Shown here in pieces: positions 9,546-18,233 of a DNA stretch of 64,000 nt (positions within the stretch are counted from its first letter, which is position 1; each line of letters starts with the position of its first letter). Position numbers and translations under genes: made by a program. The DNA lies in contig JAEZJJ010000017.1 in assembly GCA_023436395.1 (NCBI GenBank), positions 1 to 64,000 of the forward strand. Reading direction: 5' to 3'. The notes under the pieces were generated by a model. That model was not told where the DNA came from, ran no database searches, and saw nothing but the letters and a program-made list of their open reading frames with translations. Source of the DNA: Bacillota bacterium (GTDB lineage Bacteria; Bacillota; Clostridia; Lachnospirales; Cellulosilyticaceae).

Positions 9546-10823
9546 ATGTTCTCTAAAGCAACAACTGATTATCTAGAATTACTAAGTACCTCTGGTACAT
9601 CCTCCAATTTACATAGATTTAAAGCTCTTTTGGAGCTCCTTGATAACCCACAAGATAAAATCAAATGTGTTCATTTAGCAGGGACTAATGGCAAGGGATC
9701 TGTAGCTAGCTATCTTTCTCATATTTTGCAAGAAGCCAATTATAAAGTCGGCCTTTATACCTCTCCCGACTTAGTAAGCGTCACAGAACGTATTTCTATT
9801 AATGGCCAGCTTATTTCAGAGAATGATTTTGAAAGACTTTTAATGCAGGTACGCCATGCCTCTGATACATTAAAGCCTTTTGCTCTGTTTACATACTTTG
9901 AGGTACTTACTGCTCTTAGCTTTTTATATTATAGAGAAAACCAGTGTAATATCGTGATATTAGAAACAGGTTTAGGTGGCAGAAATGATGCAACTAATGT
10001 GATTAATTCACCTATTTGCAGCGTTCTAACTACTATTTCTTATGACCATGTAGAAAGATTGGGTAGTACCCTTAGGGAAATTGCCTATGAAAAAGTAGGC
10101 ATTATTAAATCTTGTTGCCCTACCATTAGCTATCCACAGGAAACGGAGGTCATAGAGCTCATTACTTCTACATGTAAAATGCAAAATTCATCTCTTACCT
10201 TCTGTAATTTTAATCTACTGTCTATGATAAGTAGTACCTTAGAGGGACAGGTCTTTAACTATAAACACTATTCTAATCTTTATATCAGGTTACTAGGAAA
10301 GCATCAATGCTATAATGCCGCCCTTGCCTTAGAGGTAATAGATGTACTTATAGATTTAGGAATAGCTATTAGTAAGGAGGCTATTTATAAAGGTTTAGAA
10401 AATACTAGATGGCCTGGTCGTTTAGAAATTATACAGAAGTATCCTCTTTTCCTCATAGATGGTGCTCATAACGTAGAGGGTGCAAAAGCACTGAAAGAAG
10501 CGATTATAGACTATTTTAAGGACAAAAAGGTCATTTATCTATTCGGTAGTCTGAAAGATAAGGATAGGAAACAAATTTTAGAACTCACTATGTCCCTCGC
10601 ACAAAGTGTCATTCTTGTCACACCTTCTAGTAGCCGAGCCGTCTCTACTGACCTGTTGGCTCAGGAAGTTGCCTCTTACTGCCCTCATATCTTCAAGGCT
10701 GCTACACTCAACGAAGCTACTACCCTTGCCTTATCACTAGCCGATGCTGATAGTGTAATCATAGCTTTTGGGTCCCTTTACTTTATAGGTGAAATACCAA
10801 AAATCATTTCTAATAAACGGTAA
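9546..10823 (+). CDS. folC: folylpolyglutamate/dihydrofolate synthase
   Basis: About 425 residues, normal for FolC. The P-loop GTNGKGSVASYLSH is near residue 45, followed by the Mur-ligase-type central domain (TGLGGRNDATNVI) and the C-terminal ligase domain beginning with WPGRLEII and LIDGAHN. It adds glutamates to folate (and may add dihydropteroate to glutamate), keeping folates in the cell. The ATG at 9546 is chosen because GAGGTG lies 5 bp upstream; a GTG at 9537 is inside that ribosome binding site. Monocistronic, ended by the hairpin at 10866-10913. Confidence 0.93.
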   Translation: MFSKATTDYLELLSTSGTSSNLHRFKALLELLDNPQDKIKCVHLAGTNGKGSVASYLSHILQEANYKVGLYTSPDLVSVTERISINGQLISENDFERLLMQVRHASDTLKPFALFTYFEVLTALSFLYYRENQCNIVILETGLGGRNDATNVINSPICSVLTTISYDHVERLGSTLREIAYEKVGIIKSCCPTISYPQETEVIELITSTCKMQNSSLTFCNFNLLSMISSTLEGQVFNYKHYSNLYIRLLGKHQCYNAALALEVIDVLIDLGIAISKEAIYKGLENTRWPGRLEIIQKYPLFLIDGAHNVEGAKALKEAIIDYFKDKKVIYLFGSLKDKDRKQILELTMSLAQSVILVTPSSSRAVSTDLLAQEVASYCPHIFKAATLNEATTLALSLADADSVIIAFGSLYFIGEIPKIISNKR

Positions 10824-10865
10824 TCTATTATGAGAAAATGAATTAAGAAAAGGCTCCTAAATAAC

Positions 10866-10913
10866 AAGAGGACTATAAAACTAGCACATAAACTCTAGTT
10901 TTATAGTCCTCTT
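10866..10913. terminator. bidirectional terminator
   Basis: Perfect 19-bp arms (10866-10884 and 10895-10913) lie between the converging folC and FMN-binding protein genes. Confidence 0.8.
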
Positions 10914-10954
10914 AATCATAAATATGTATGAATCTCAATATGTAATAGTCTTTT

Positions 10955-11368
10955 CTATAATCTTCCTCTTACTTCTTGCCAATCTACAAATAAGTTATAT
11001 CTCTCAGCCTTAAAGTGTAACACACAGTAGTTCGGATCATCTGGTCCACTAAAATGATTAATTAGTCCTCCATACCACATGTCTCTTTTTACTTCTAGAT
11101 CTGTTACTATTTCCATAGTCCCAACTAATGTAATATTATAGTCTTCTGCATTGAAACATACACTTGCCTTATTACATTTATTAATGCGCTCCGTCCTTGT
11201 ACTACCTAATCCTGTACAAAAGAAGATTTCTTTAATGCCATTTGCCTTTGAGGCTGTTATAGTAGAGGCTGTGGGGTAATCATCTAAATCCATTAATGCT
11301 AAAACACAATAAGAAGTTTCCCCTGTATTTCTCTCTACAATTGTACCTGCTTTTGCTATTATATCCAT
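10955..11368 (-). CDS. pyridoxamine 5'-phosphate oxidase-like FMN-binding protein
   Basis: 137 residues from the ATG at 11368, which has AAGGAGAG 8 bp upstream; an in-frame ATG at 11389 lacks such a site. The split-barrel fold of the PNPOx-like/general stress protein family is suggested by YCVLALMDLDDYPTASTITAS at the N-terminus and the central FFCTGLGSTRTERINKCNKASVCF. Members bind FMN or F420 and reduce varied substrates; the true substrate cannot be told. It follows the VOC gene directly (stop at 11390), so the two are probably co-transcribed. Confidence 0.75.
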   Translation of the reverse strand: MDIIAKAGTIVERNTGETSYCVLALMDLDDYPTASTITASKANGIKEIFFCTGLGSTRTERINKCNKASVCFNAEDYNITLVGTMEIVTDLEVKRDMWYGGLINHFSGPDDPNYCVLHFKAERYNLFVDWQEVRGRL

Positions 11369-11389
11369 ACGCTTTTCTCTCCTTATCAT

Positions 11390-11749
11390 TTAATCCACAA
11401 ATAAGCACCATCTTACATGGAACTTATCAACAAAATCCACCATACATGGACTAAAAGAACAAGGACCTAGTGGGACATTCACTTTACAATCTTGTTCAAG
11501 GATACTATATATCCTTCTTACCTCTTCTTCTTGTTTCATTCTAACACAAATTTGAAATATGCTTCCTGCTACAACTTCTTCTTCAGCACTAGCTATTGCT
11601 ATAATGTGACCATTAGTTTTTAATTCTGAATGAATAACCTGTCCTTCTGGTGAGCGCTCCAAAAAAGTCACCTCTGCATTAAAGGCCTTTTTATAAGTTT
11701 CAATAGCCTCCATGGCATTTTCTAAATAAAGTTCTATCATAAATTCCAT
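11390..11749 (-). CDS. VOC/glyoxalase-like protein (PhnB-like)
   Basis: 119 residues. The start LYLENAMEAIETYKKAFNAEV and the later HSELKTNGHIIAIAS match the beta-alpha-beta-beta-beta unit of PhnB-like members of the vicinal-oxygen-chelate superfamily, which often bind a metal or a small ligand. One such unit (about residues 3-60) is followed by a second shorter one ending in FHVRWCLFVD. No catalytic role can be assigned. It heads a two-gene unit with the FMN-binding protein gene. Confidence 0.65.
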   Translation of the reverse strand: MEFMIELYLENAMEAIETYKKAFNAEVTFLERSPEGQVIHSELKTNGHIIAIASAEEEVVAGSIFQICVRMKQEEEVRRIYSILEQDCKVNVPLGPCSFSPCMVDFVDKFHVRWCLFVD

Positions 11750-11796
11750 TGTTCATCCCCCTAATAACTACTTACTTTTGTTTTTTATTTACAACT

Positions 11797-12063
11797 TTAG
11801 CACCCTGTTTGATGCCATTTTTTGCACTGTTCTATTCTTTTGCCATTATCTCCTTGCTCTTTATCATATGCAAACCCATTAAGGGTACCACAAGGAAACT
11901 GATTGCACTGACCACAATGTTCTTGCTTTTTATCCACACAACATGACTGTACGGGGCAACTTTCTCCCCAGAAAGGCTTGTCTATATTCACACAGCCCCC
12001 ACATCCTACTTGTTCTTTGTAACTACATTCATCACATAATATCCCACATCTTGACTGAATCAT
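11797..12063 (-). CDS. cysteine-rich DUF3795-type protein
   Basis: 88 residues from the ATG at 12063, preceded by GGGAGG. It has 13 cysteines in spaced pairs (RCGILCDECSY, GCGGC, CGQCNQFPC), a pattern seen in DUF3795 proteins and suggestive of zinc or an iron-sulfur cluster. Cytoplasmic by appearance, with no signal peptide. Its function is unknown. It may share a transcript with the VOC gene 47 bp downstream. Confidence 0.7.
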   Translation of the reverse strand: MIQSRCGILCDECSYKEQVGCGGCVNIDKPFWGESCPVQSCCVDKKQEHCGQCNQFPCGTLNGFAYDKEQGDNGKRIEQCKKWHQTGC

Positions 12064-12182
12064 TAGTCTTCCTCCCTTTGCTTTTCTCAACATTTATAGC
12101 TGTTGTCTGTTTCCCGCTAGACAGAAATGGTACTTTACTCTCCTCACAACTAACACCTTAGTTTGGATGACTTTATGATAAC

Positions 12183-13013
12183 TTAAAATTTATAATCTTC
12201 ATTGTAAAAACCGGACATATTTTCTAGATAAGCCTTAGGACTCGCACCAACAACTGACTTAAAATCATGAATAAAGTGAGCTTGGTCATAGTATCCAAAT
12301 AATTGAGTAATTTCTGTAAGGCCTCTGGTCTCTTCTTTTATCTGTTTAATGACATTATTAACCCTAACAAGTCTCAAATAGGTTTTCGCATTAACACCTA
12401 AACTTTCATTAAACAATCTGTTTAAATGTCTAGAACTATAGGCAGTATACTCCGATAATCCTTTTACTGTTACTATTCCTCTACTCTTTTTCAAATAGGG
12501 CATTAAGGTAAGGATTGTTTTAGTTTGCTTTTGATAAGTGGCATCAAAGAACTTAAGTAATATGCTATCCAAAGCCTGAATGATTGTCTCTAAGGATTGA
12601 TGGATTTCAATTAGGTTTTTAAATTTTTTCTCTAATGCTTTACTTACCTCCGCTAATGGAAACTGACAATCTGTAATATGTTCTTGATTCACGGGAATAA
12701 ATTGGCCTAATCCCCCTGGCAAAAATTCTACAAACATTCTAAGTGGCATCTCGAATCGATCATCACCTACCAATACCGCCTTTGTTGTAGGCCCCCATAC
12801 ATAGCTACTTAAACTATGCCCATCATATTCCATCACAATACACCCACTTACATCTGGTAATACTGTAAGTGTTCTTTCATCTGCTTCTTTTATTACATTC
12901 TTATTTTTATGACCAAATTGAAAAGTATAATGAGCAATATAAGGGGCAAGTAAGAGAGGAGGTTTTACATAGCAACAGTTTTTACTCTGATAAATTACTC
13001 TTGTACCCTTCAT
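12183..13013 (-). CDS. AraC-family transcriptional regulator
   Basis: 276 residues. The N-terminal ~140 residues form a ligand-binding-type domain (LLAPYIAHYTFQFG, then LPGGLGQFIPV), resembling the DUF6597 class found on AraC proteins. The C-terminal ~100 residues carry two helix-turn-helix motifs: LSEYTAYSSRHLNRLFNESLG and ITQLFGYYDQAHFIHDFKSVVG. The latter fits the AraC signature. No divergent operon is next to it, so its target is unknown. The ribosome binding site is weak (AAGAG). Confidence 0.85.
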   Translation of the reverse strand: MKGTRVIYQSKNCCYVKPPLLLAPYIAHYTFQFGHKNKNVIKEADERTLTVLPDVSGCIVMEYDGHSLSSYVWGPTTKAVLVGDDRFEMPLRMFVEFLPGGLGQFIPVNQEHITDCQFPLAEVSKALEKKFKNLIEIHQSLETIIQALDSILLKFFDATYQKQTKTILTLMPYLKKSRGIVTVKGLSEYTAYSSRHLNRLFNESLGVNAKTYLRLVRVNNVIKQIKEETRGLTEITQLFGYYDQAHFIHDFKSVVGASPKAYLENMSGFYNEDYKF

Positions 13014-13059
13014 CTCTTTTCGCCCCTTTCATCATGTGTTATTTAACAAAATCAATATA

Positions 13060-13152
13060 CTAATATTTTACAATAAGTTCACCACAATTAGGACAATAAT
13101 AGGAGTTAATACGTTCATCATAGCACCAGAAAGAGATTGCATCCCACTTACC
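13060..13152 (-). pseudogene. zinc-ribbon protein remnant
   Basis: About 30 open codons between two stops read KWDAISFWCYDERINSYY followed by CPNCGELIVKY on the minus strand. The CPNCG motif and an upstream lone Cys look like the C-terminal half of a small zinc-ribbon protein. The first CxxC half and a start codon are missing, so it is called a remnant. Confidence 0.4.
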
Positions 13153-13499
13153 CTAGGTTAAAGGTTGTTTTGCAAAGTCAATGTGAAAGGTAGCTATCCT
13201 ACTCCATGCAACAACTGCCTATCCTGACTTTGCATGGAGCATCTTTCTTATTCTCTTTTTTACCACCTTTCTTCTCACCTCTTATCCTATCATTATGTTA
13301 TATTTTTATTATATTTATTATAATCTGTCTATTATATATTTTCAATTATTTGCTTTTTAGCTTGTTATTGTATAATCTTATTCCTCTTTTACTAGTTATG
13401 CACTCTCTTCCAAAATTCAATCACAAAATCCTAATTACCATTACAGTCTAATTTTTTTAAAATTTTATTAGGGAATGTCCTTTTTCATTACATATATAT
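13153..13499. other. gene-free stretch with overlapping hairpins
   Basis: A hydrophobic 81-codon ORF here (13206-13451) has no ribosome binding site and looks spurious. Near 13170-13245 two 9-10 bp inverted repeats (GCAAAGTCA with TGACTTTGC; CTCCATGCAA with TTGCATGGAG) share the bases TTGC, so only one can form at a time. The remainder is T-rich with no visible signal. Confidence 0.35.
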
Positions 13500-13942
13500 A
13501 TTGTAAAGATAAAACAAATAGCTTTTGTAGCAGAATCACCACGCCGAGATTCTGAGGAACTGACCGGGTCAGCCAAGTCTCAATCTATTGTTATAGGTAC
13601 CTCTGGACTTAAGGAAAATGTTCACTGATTGCTCGCGTAAAGGGAGGCGCACTTTTATAGGCTATTTTATAATGCTTTACACCTAGTAGTATTAAACAAA
13701 GTTAAAACCAGAGTCTTAAGGTCACGGCTTCCTATGGTAGGACTGTCCGGGCCGAGACTTTAAGGAGCTCCTCACTCATTGGTTTAACTTTCATAGCAAG
13801 TCTTAGTAGGCGCCTTTCTATGCCCTAAAGGTGCTGAGGAGCTACTTTATGGTCTGAAATAAGTCTACTACTTGCTATGAAAGTTTTACTAGAGTCTGGG
13901 AATACAAAAAGGAGGTTATCATTGTGATAGCCTCCTTTTTGT
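13500..13942 (+). ncRNA. candidate large structured RNA with pseudoknot
   Basis: This stretch has no ORF, is richer in GC than its surroundings, and is full of long-range pairing. AACTTTCATAGCAAG (13786-13800) pairs perfectly with 13871-13885. Inside that loop, 13810-13817 pairs with 13827-13834. AGCTCCTCA (13766-13774) pairs with TGAGGAGCT (13835-13843) and crosses the first stem, giving a pseudoknot. A 19-nt motif starting GCCGAGA occurs at 13543 and again at 13751, with only four transitions. A strong terminator (13904-13942) closes it on the plus strand. It matches no riboswitch, RNase P, tmRNA or group I/II intron core that I can recall. No clear promoter is seen. Confidence 0.5.
13904..13942. 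terminator. bidirectional terminator
   Basis: ACAAAAAGGAGG (13904-13915) and CCTCCTTTTTGT (13931-13942) pair perfectly around an inner TATCA/TGATA stem. It lies between the candidate RNA and the converging serine hydrolase gene. Confidence 0.8.
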
Positions 13943-13952
13943 GTCTAAAATA

Positions 13953-14972
13953 TCAAACTGAAAGTGCCACTTGTATTGCAAGCCTTATTCCAGTACTTGG
14001 AGAAGCAATTTGAGCTAAGTCTCCTACAATAAATAAATCCTTTTGAGGAGAATAAAAAGCAAAAGAGCCTGTTGAACCACAGTGCCCAACTAGCTTTACC
14101 TTTTCTCCAAATGGATAGGAAGCACTAATAGTCATGTAGCCACCTGCATAGTGGATAGGCCAAAAGGATAATTGCAGTGGATTACTACCTTCAAGGCTTG
14201 AAAGAATAGTCTTATCAAAGAGTTTCCCATTATAAAATGCCTTCAGAAATAGCATCATCTCCCTTGCAGTAGTCACCCCTCCCCCACCGGCAAAAGAACT
14301 ACGAATAAATTGTGGGCGCTCCAATCGCTCATTTTTAAAATAGGTATGAGGGATAAATTCATTTTGAGAAGCAGGAAGATAAGTATTATTTAAACCAAGT
14401 GGCTTGATGATATAGGCTTCATAGGCTTCCTTTAGTGTGCACTCTTTTACTATTTCAATGATTTTTCCTAGTAAATCAAAGTTTGCATCAGTATAATAAG
14501 CCTTCTTTGGCGTTCCTGGCTTAAAATGAGCTTTCATCCTCTTAATCCATCCAAGCTCATCTTTAAAAGAGTAGGAAAAATCACCTTTCTTCACCTTTGA
14601 AAAAATTGCCCCTGTCCCGTCCAAGTAAAAGTCTGGTAATCCACTGTTTTGAAACAGAAGGTGTGAAATAGTAAGCTCCCCTGAATATTCTTGCCCCTTA
14701 TATATATGTAATCCCTCTACAATCTCTTCTCCAAGATACTTAATAATTTTATCTTCAAGAGAAATCTTACCCTCTTCAATTAATGCAAGTACGCAAGTAG
14801 TAGTAAAGAGTTTTGTAATACTCGCCATTAGCATAGGAGTATCAATGGTGCGATTATATTCCTTACAAATGCTATAATCACCCCTTGTATTTTCAATAAG
14901 TAATGTGCTTTCATGAATATTTTTAGCTGAAGTAATCTTATCAAATAACTTGTTAATCTTTACAGAATTCAT
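13953..14972 (-). CDS. serine hydrolase, beta-lactamase/D,D-peptidase family
   Basis: 339 residues from the ATG at 14972, which has AGAGGTG 6 bp upstream (the frame stays open to 15011). The class C beta-lactamase-like fold is shown by SITK (nucleophile Ser and Lys), the YTDANF motif in the YxN position, and HCGSTGSF in the KTG/HxG position. There is no signal peptide, so it is probably cytoplasmic and more likely an esterase or peptidase than an antibiotic-inactivating enzyme. It stands alone. Confidence 0.8.
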   Translation of the reverse strand: MNSVKINKLFDKITSAKNIHESTLLIENTRGDYSICKEYNRTIDTPMLMASITKLFTTTCVLALIEEGKISLEDKIIKYLGEEIVEGLHIYKGQEYSGELTISHLLFQNSGLPDFYLDGTGAIFSKVKKGDFSYSFKDELGWIKRMKAHFKPGTPKKAYYTDANFDLLGKIIEIVKECTLKEAYEAYIIKPLGLNNTYLPASQNEFIPHTYFKNERLERPQFIRSSFAGGGGVTTAREMMLFLKAFYNGKLFDKTILSSLEGSNPLQLSFWPIHYAGGYMTISASYPFGEKVKLVGHCGSTGSFAFYSPQKDLFIVGDLAQIASPSTGIRLAIQVALSV

Positions 14973-15546
14973 ATGACACCTCTCTATTTCGTTAATATCA
15001 CCAGTAACCATTCTGGCTCTGGTCCTTTCATTTTTGGTTTCTTGCTAATTCCTGCATATTACCATCTAGTGTATTCCAAAAAACATATGAAAGTGTAAGC
15101 GAATCTCCCTCCCGAAAAATCCCTTGATTCTGCCCTTATCCAATTACTGCCACAGACTTTTCTATGACGATGACACCAATGGCAACTATGAAAACTTCCT
15201 CTGGACTACGCTCTTTATTCTGTCTTTGTCCTGTATATCTCTTTTTTGCTCCATCTGCTTCTTAGTCCTTGCTTCCTATATCTAATTCCCATTATTAAGT
15301 ATTTACTTATTAAGCTATAACTAAATATTACATTAGATACTAAAATATTTCAATTATTAACACATATCTCTAAGCTACAAGAAAATGGACTAGCGTCAAC
15401 ATTTCTTCCTCTAGGGAATCCTAGTTTCCCTTACTCGCTGACAAAGAGCAGTCAGTTGAGCACCTTCTTAGTACAACAGATTAGATTCCTCCTTTTTATT
15501 CATTTGATGGGCAAGTCTTTACCAATAAAATACACAACCACATATA
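14973..15546. other. gene-free stretch with a possible membrane-protein remnant
   Basis: Between the serine hydrolase and the XRE regulator no complete gene is seen. On the plus strand, about 15095-15285 is open without a start and ends in a strongly hydrophobic helix (LFILSLSCISLFCSICFLVL) before a stop. It looks like the tail of a decayed membrane protein. The 15300-15500 part shows nothing clear. Confidence 0.3.
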
Positions 15547-15602
15547 AAGTTAACTTGACATTTCATTCTATGAGTGTTATATTCAAAATGTAAAGTTAAC
15601 TT
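15547..15602 (+). promoter_or_regulatory. promoter with two flanking palindromic operators
   Basis: TTGACA (15555-15560), 17 bp, TATATT (15578-15583) form a strong promoter. A perfect palindrome AAGTTAACTT occurs at 15547-15556, overlapping the -35, and again at 15593-15602, at the start of the transcript. This is the layout of an autorepressed operon; the downstream XRE protein is the likely repressor. Confidence 0.7.
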
Positions 15603-15629
15603 TCCATATTGTTTAGAGGAGGTATTTAG

Positions 15630-15827
15630 TTGAAAAATCGTTTGGAAGAAATCAGAAAAGAACGTGGTATTAAACAAGAAGAACTGGCAGCTATTTTAGA
15701 GGTTTCTAGACAAACTATTGGTTCATTAGAAAATGGTCGCTATAATCCTTCTATTATCTTAGCATTTAAGATTGCCCGCTATTTTGATATGGCTATTGAA
15801 GATATTTTTATTTATGAGGAGGAATAA
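15630..15827 (+). CDS. small XRE/Cro-type transcriptional regulator
   Basis: 65 residues, almost entirely one helix-turn-helix domain (GIKQEELAAILEVSRQTIGS, then LENGRYNPSIILAFKIARYF). It resembles the YozG-type single-domain regulators of Firmicutes. It starts with TTG, supported by AGAGGAGGT 6 bp upstream. The gene for a membrane protein follows after 3 bp. This regulator/membrane-protein pairing is common, and the membrane protein may control or be controlled by the regulator. It probably binds the two AAGTTAACTT palindromes around its own promoter. Confidence 0.88.
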   Translation: MKNRLEEIRKERGIKQEELAAILEVSRQTIGSLENGRYNPSIILAFKIARYFDMAIEDIFIYEEE

Positions 15828-15830
15828 AGT

Positions 15831-16247
15831 ATGTTAAAGAAAAAGTCTTATTATATTTGCTTTTTAATCATTGGTCTCGCACTACTAGCTGCTAGCTGCT
15901 TTTTTAGAGGCGAAGAAGTAAAAGCTATAGCTGGTATTCTTTTAGGCATAGGTGCTGGCCTAACAGGTATGAGCTTTGCTAACTTATATATGAAACACTA
16001 TGAAGATAAACATCCTGAAACTAAGAAACAAAATGAAATTGACTATAAAGATGAAAGAAATACCTCTATTCGTAATAAAGCTAAAGCAAAAGCTGGTGAC
16101 ATTATCCAGTGGCTAATCATAGGTATGGTGTATATACTTATTATCATTGATGCACCTCTATGGGTTAGCCTTGTTACCGTAGGTATATTTCTACTTTACC
16201 ACATCCTAGGTACTTATTATATGTCTAAATATCAAAAAGAAATGTAG
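15831..16247 (+). CDS. four-helix membrane protein paired with XRE regulator
   Basis: 138 residues with four hydrophobic segments (about 7-24, 30-50, 92-108 and 110-130) and a charged loop between helices 2 and 3. It is the second gene of a two-gene operon, 3 bp after the XRE gene, with its ribosome binding site (GAGGAGG) inside that gene's end. No catalytic motif is visible. Similar proteins with this arrangement are found in Firmicutes, but their role is not established. Confidence 0.7.
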   Translation: MLKKKSYYICFLIIGLALLAASCFFRGEEVKAIAGILLGIGAGLTGMSFANLYMKHYEDKHPETKKQNEIDYKDERNTSIRNKAKAKAGDIIQWLIIGMVYILIIIDAPLWVSLVTVGIFLLYHILGTYYMSKYQKEM

Positions 16248-16303
16248 TATAAAAAACATGTACTCATTAAGGATTCTTCCTTTTCGAGTACATGTTTTTT
16301 ATA
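16248..16303. terminator. bidirectional terminator
   Basis: 18-bp perfect arms at 16248-16265 and 16286-16303 with A and T runs lie between the XRE operon and the converging MATE gene. Confidence 0.8.
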
Positions 16304-16390
16304 CATTTATTTATAATTCTATTCCTTCTTCTAACTTTATATCTGCAAACTATCGAAAAATTATAATATAATGATTGATTATTAGCCTTA

Positions 16391-17785
16391 TTAGCTAGAT
16401 ATTTCCTCACTTAAAATCTTTAGTGCTTGTGAGTCACGAGCTACTATGCCTTTTTGCTTCCACTTACCTTGGGCGTAACGTATACAGCTAACAACTGCTG
16501 TTAATGTCCAAGTTAGAGCTGTTGTATACCAAATGCTTAACATGCCGATAAATGGTACAAAGGTAAGAGGCTTAGCAAATCCTGTTCTTCCTACTACCTC
16601 AACAAAACCTGATAGCATAGCAAAGTTAACATCGCCAGCACCATTCAGCACACTTCTAGTAACATAAATCATACCTAATGATATATAAAAGAAGCTAGTT
16701 ATACGAATACCCCTTGCTCCTTCTATAATAACCTCCTGATTATTTGTAAAGAGCCTCATAATGGTTTCACCACCAAACCAAGCAATTGGTAGCATTGCAA
16801 TACTAAATACTGTACTAATTAAAGTACCTGACCAAAAGCCTTTTTTTACCCTGTCTATATTACCTGCGCCAATATTTTGTCCCGTATAAGTAGCAAGGGC
16901 AGCACTTAAAGATGAAAATGGTTGGTGAATAATCTGCTCAAATCGTGTCTGAGCTGTATACGCTGCTACTATTGTTGGACCAAATCCATTTACAACTCCT
17001 TGAAGCACGATACACGAAACTGAAATCATAGCATTTTGAAGTGCTACTGGTAACCCTAGGAAAATACACTGTTTAAAAATGTGTGCATCAGGTTTGTACT
17101 CGGATAGTGGCATCTTAAAGATAGGTACCTTTACCCTTGCATAGATTAAACATCCAAAACCAGCTATAAGCTGAGCCATAACAGTGGCTACTGCTACTCC
17201 TAAAACTCCCATCTTAAATACTATAACAAACAATAAGTCTAAACTTACATTTAATACACAAGCAACACCTAAAAAGAGAAGTGGTGTTTTAGAATCACCT
17301 AGCGCTCTTAGTATAGCAGCTACGCCATTATATATAGCTATTGCTATAATCCCTCCACAAGTGATTTGTAAATACAAAACTGAATCATCTAACATAACCT
17401 CTGGTGTATTTAATAATTCCATAATAGGTCTTGCTGTTAGTATCCCTAATGTACCCATCAGTAAGGCACTTGCTATCATAACATACATAGATGTAGCTAT
17501 TGTCTTTTTTACCTTATCCATTTCTCCTGCACCAAAGAATTGAGAAATAACTATCCCTATACCTGCTGATAAACCAAAGCTTAGAGAGAAGAATAAAAAT
17601 CCAATAGAGCCAGTGGCACCTACTGAGCCTAATGCATTATCTCCTACAAATTGTCCTACAATAATTGAATCCGCCATATTATAAAATTGTTGAAATAGGT
17701 TACCTACTAACATAGGAAGTGCAAACATCAATAATAACTTTACTGGATGCCCCTTTGTCATATCTCGCGTATAAGTTTTCGCCAT
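16391..17785 (-). CDS. MATE-family multidrug/organic cation exporter
   Basis: 464 residues, the usual MATE length, with twelve predicted helices in two similar halves. The opening MTKGHPVKLLLMFALPMLVGNLFQQFYNMADSIIVGQFVG is typical of the DinF/NorM-like clostridial branch. These antiporters use Na+ or H+ gradients to expel cationic compounds. The start follows GGGGAG. It is a single-gene transcript; no regulator is adjacent. Confidence 0.92.
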   Translation of the reverse strand: MAKTYTRDMTKGHPVKLLLMFALPMLVGNLFQQFYNMADSIIVGQFVGDNALGSVGATGSIGFLFFSLSFGLSAGIGIVISQFFGAGEMDKVKKTIATSMYVMIASALLMGTLGILTARPIMELLNTPEVMLDDSVLYLQITCGGIIAIAIYNGVAAILRALGDSKTPLLFLGVACVLNVSLDLLFVIVFKMGVLGVAVATVMAQLIAGFGCLIYARVKVPIFKMPLSEYKPDAHIFKQCIFLGLPVALQNAMISVSCIVLQGVVNGFGPTIVAAYTAQTRFEQIIHQPFSSLSAALATYTGQNIGAGNIDRVKKGFWSGTLISTVFSIAMLPIAWFGGETIMRLFTNNQEVIIEGARGIRITSFFYISLGMIYVTRSVLNGAGDVNFAMLSGFVEVVGRTGFAKPLTFVPFIGMLSIWYTTALTWTLTAVVSCIRYAQGKWKQKGIVARDSQALKILSEEISS

Positions 17786-18233
17786 AACCTTCTCCCCTTT
17801 CTGTCCTAGTCTTAATTGTTATTTTTCTGCTATTTTTCATATTATAGCACTGACAGCGATATAGTCAATTGATATACCTCTTGTTTTTATGTACTTTCTT
17901 ATACTCTTTTAAAGTACAATCTTAATCAAAATTGCTCAATTTTCAACAATACTAATCACCTTATTGATTCTAGCTTCTGTATCCTATTTCCTATTCTCCT
18001 CATTTATGTAGCTTTTTACTTGTATCATGTGTCCATTACTAATCATCCATATGTAACTCAGAAAGAATCCTTCAGACTTGTCGTATGCTCAAAGTAATTC
18101 ACATTTCCTTTCTTTGTTTGACACTCTTTCATTCTTTCTGGTAAAATAGTCTCTTTATTTAGTTTAATCGTTCTTATGGCTATTAACTAGCTCATCTATA
18201 CTATTTAAAGTCCATGTTTTTTGAGCTTCTTAT
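17786..18233. other. gene-free stretch
   Basis: About 450 bp between the MATE gene and the end of the U32 operon. One TTGACA (about 18119) is not followed by a good -10 box at the right distance. No ORF, repeat or RNA structure of note is seen. Confidence 0.5.

Noticed and set aside
13206..13451. 81-codon plus-strand ORF, very hydrophobic
   Set aside because: No ribosome binding site, T-rich sequence that gives hydrophobic codons by composition, and no link to neighbouring genes.
13500..13942. RNase P RNA, tmRNA, group I or II intron, or known riboswitch
   Set aside because: The conserved cores I know for each (for example the GAGGAAAGTCC box, tmRNA tag region, intron domain V) were looked for and not found on either strand.
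15095..15285. Membrane protein gene
   Set aside because: Open frame with a hydrophobic tail but no start, ribosome binding site or recognisable family. Noted only as a possible remnant.
18119..18147. Promoter in the 17786-18233 gap
   Set aside because: TTGACA is followed only by a poor -10 box, and no gene starts downstream on that strand.
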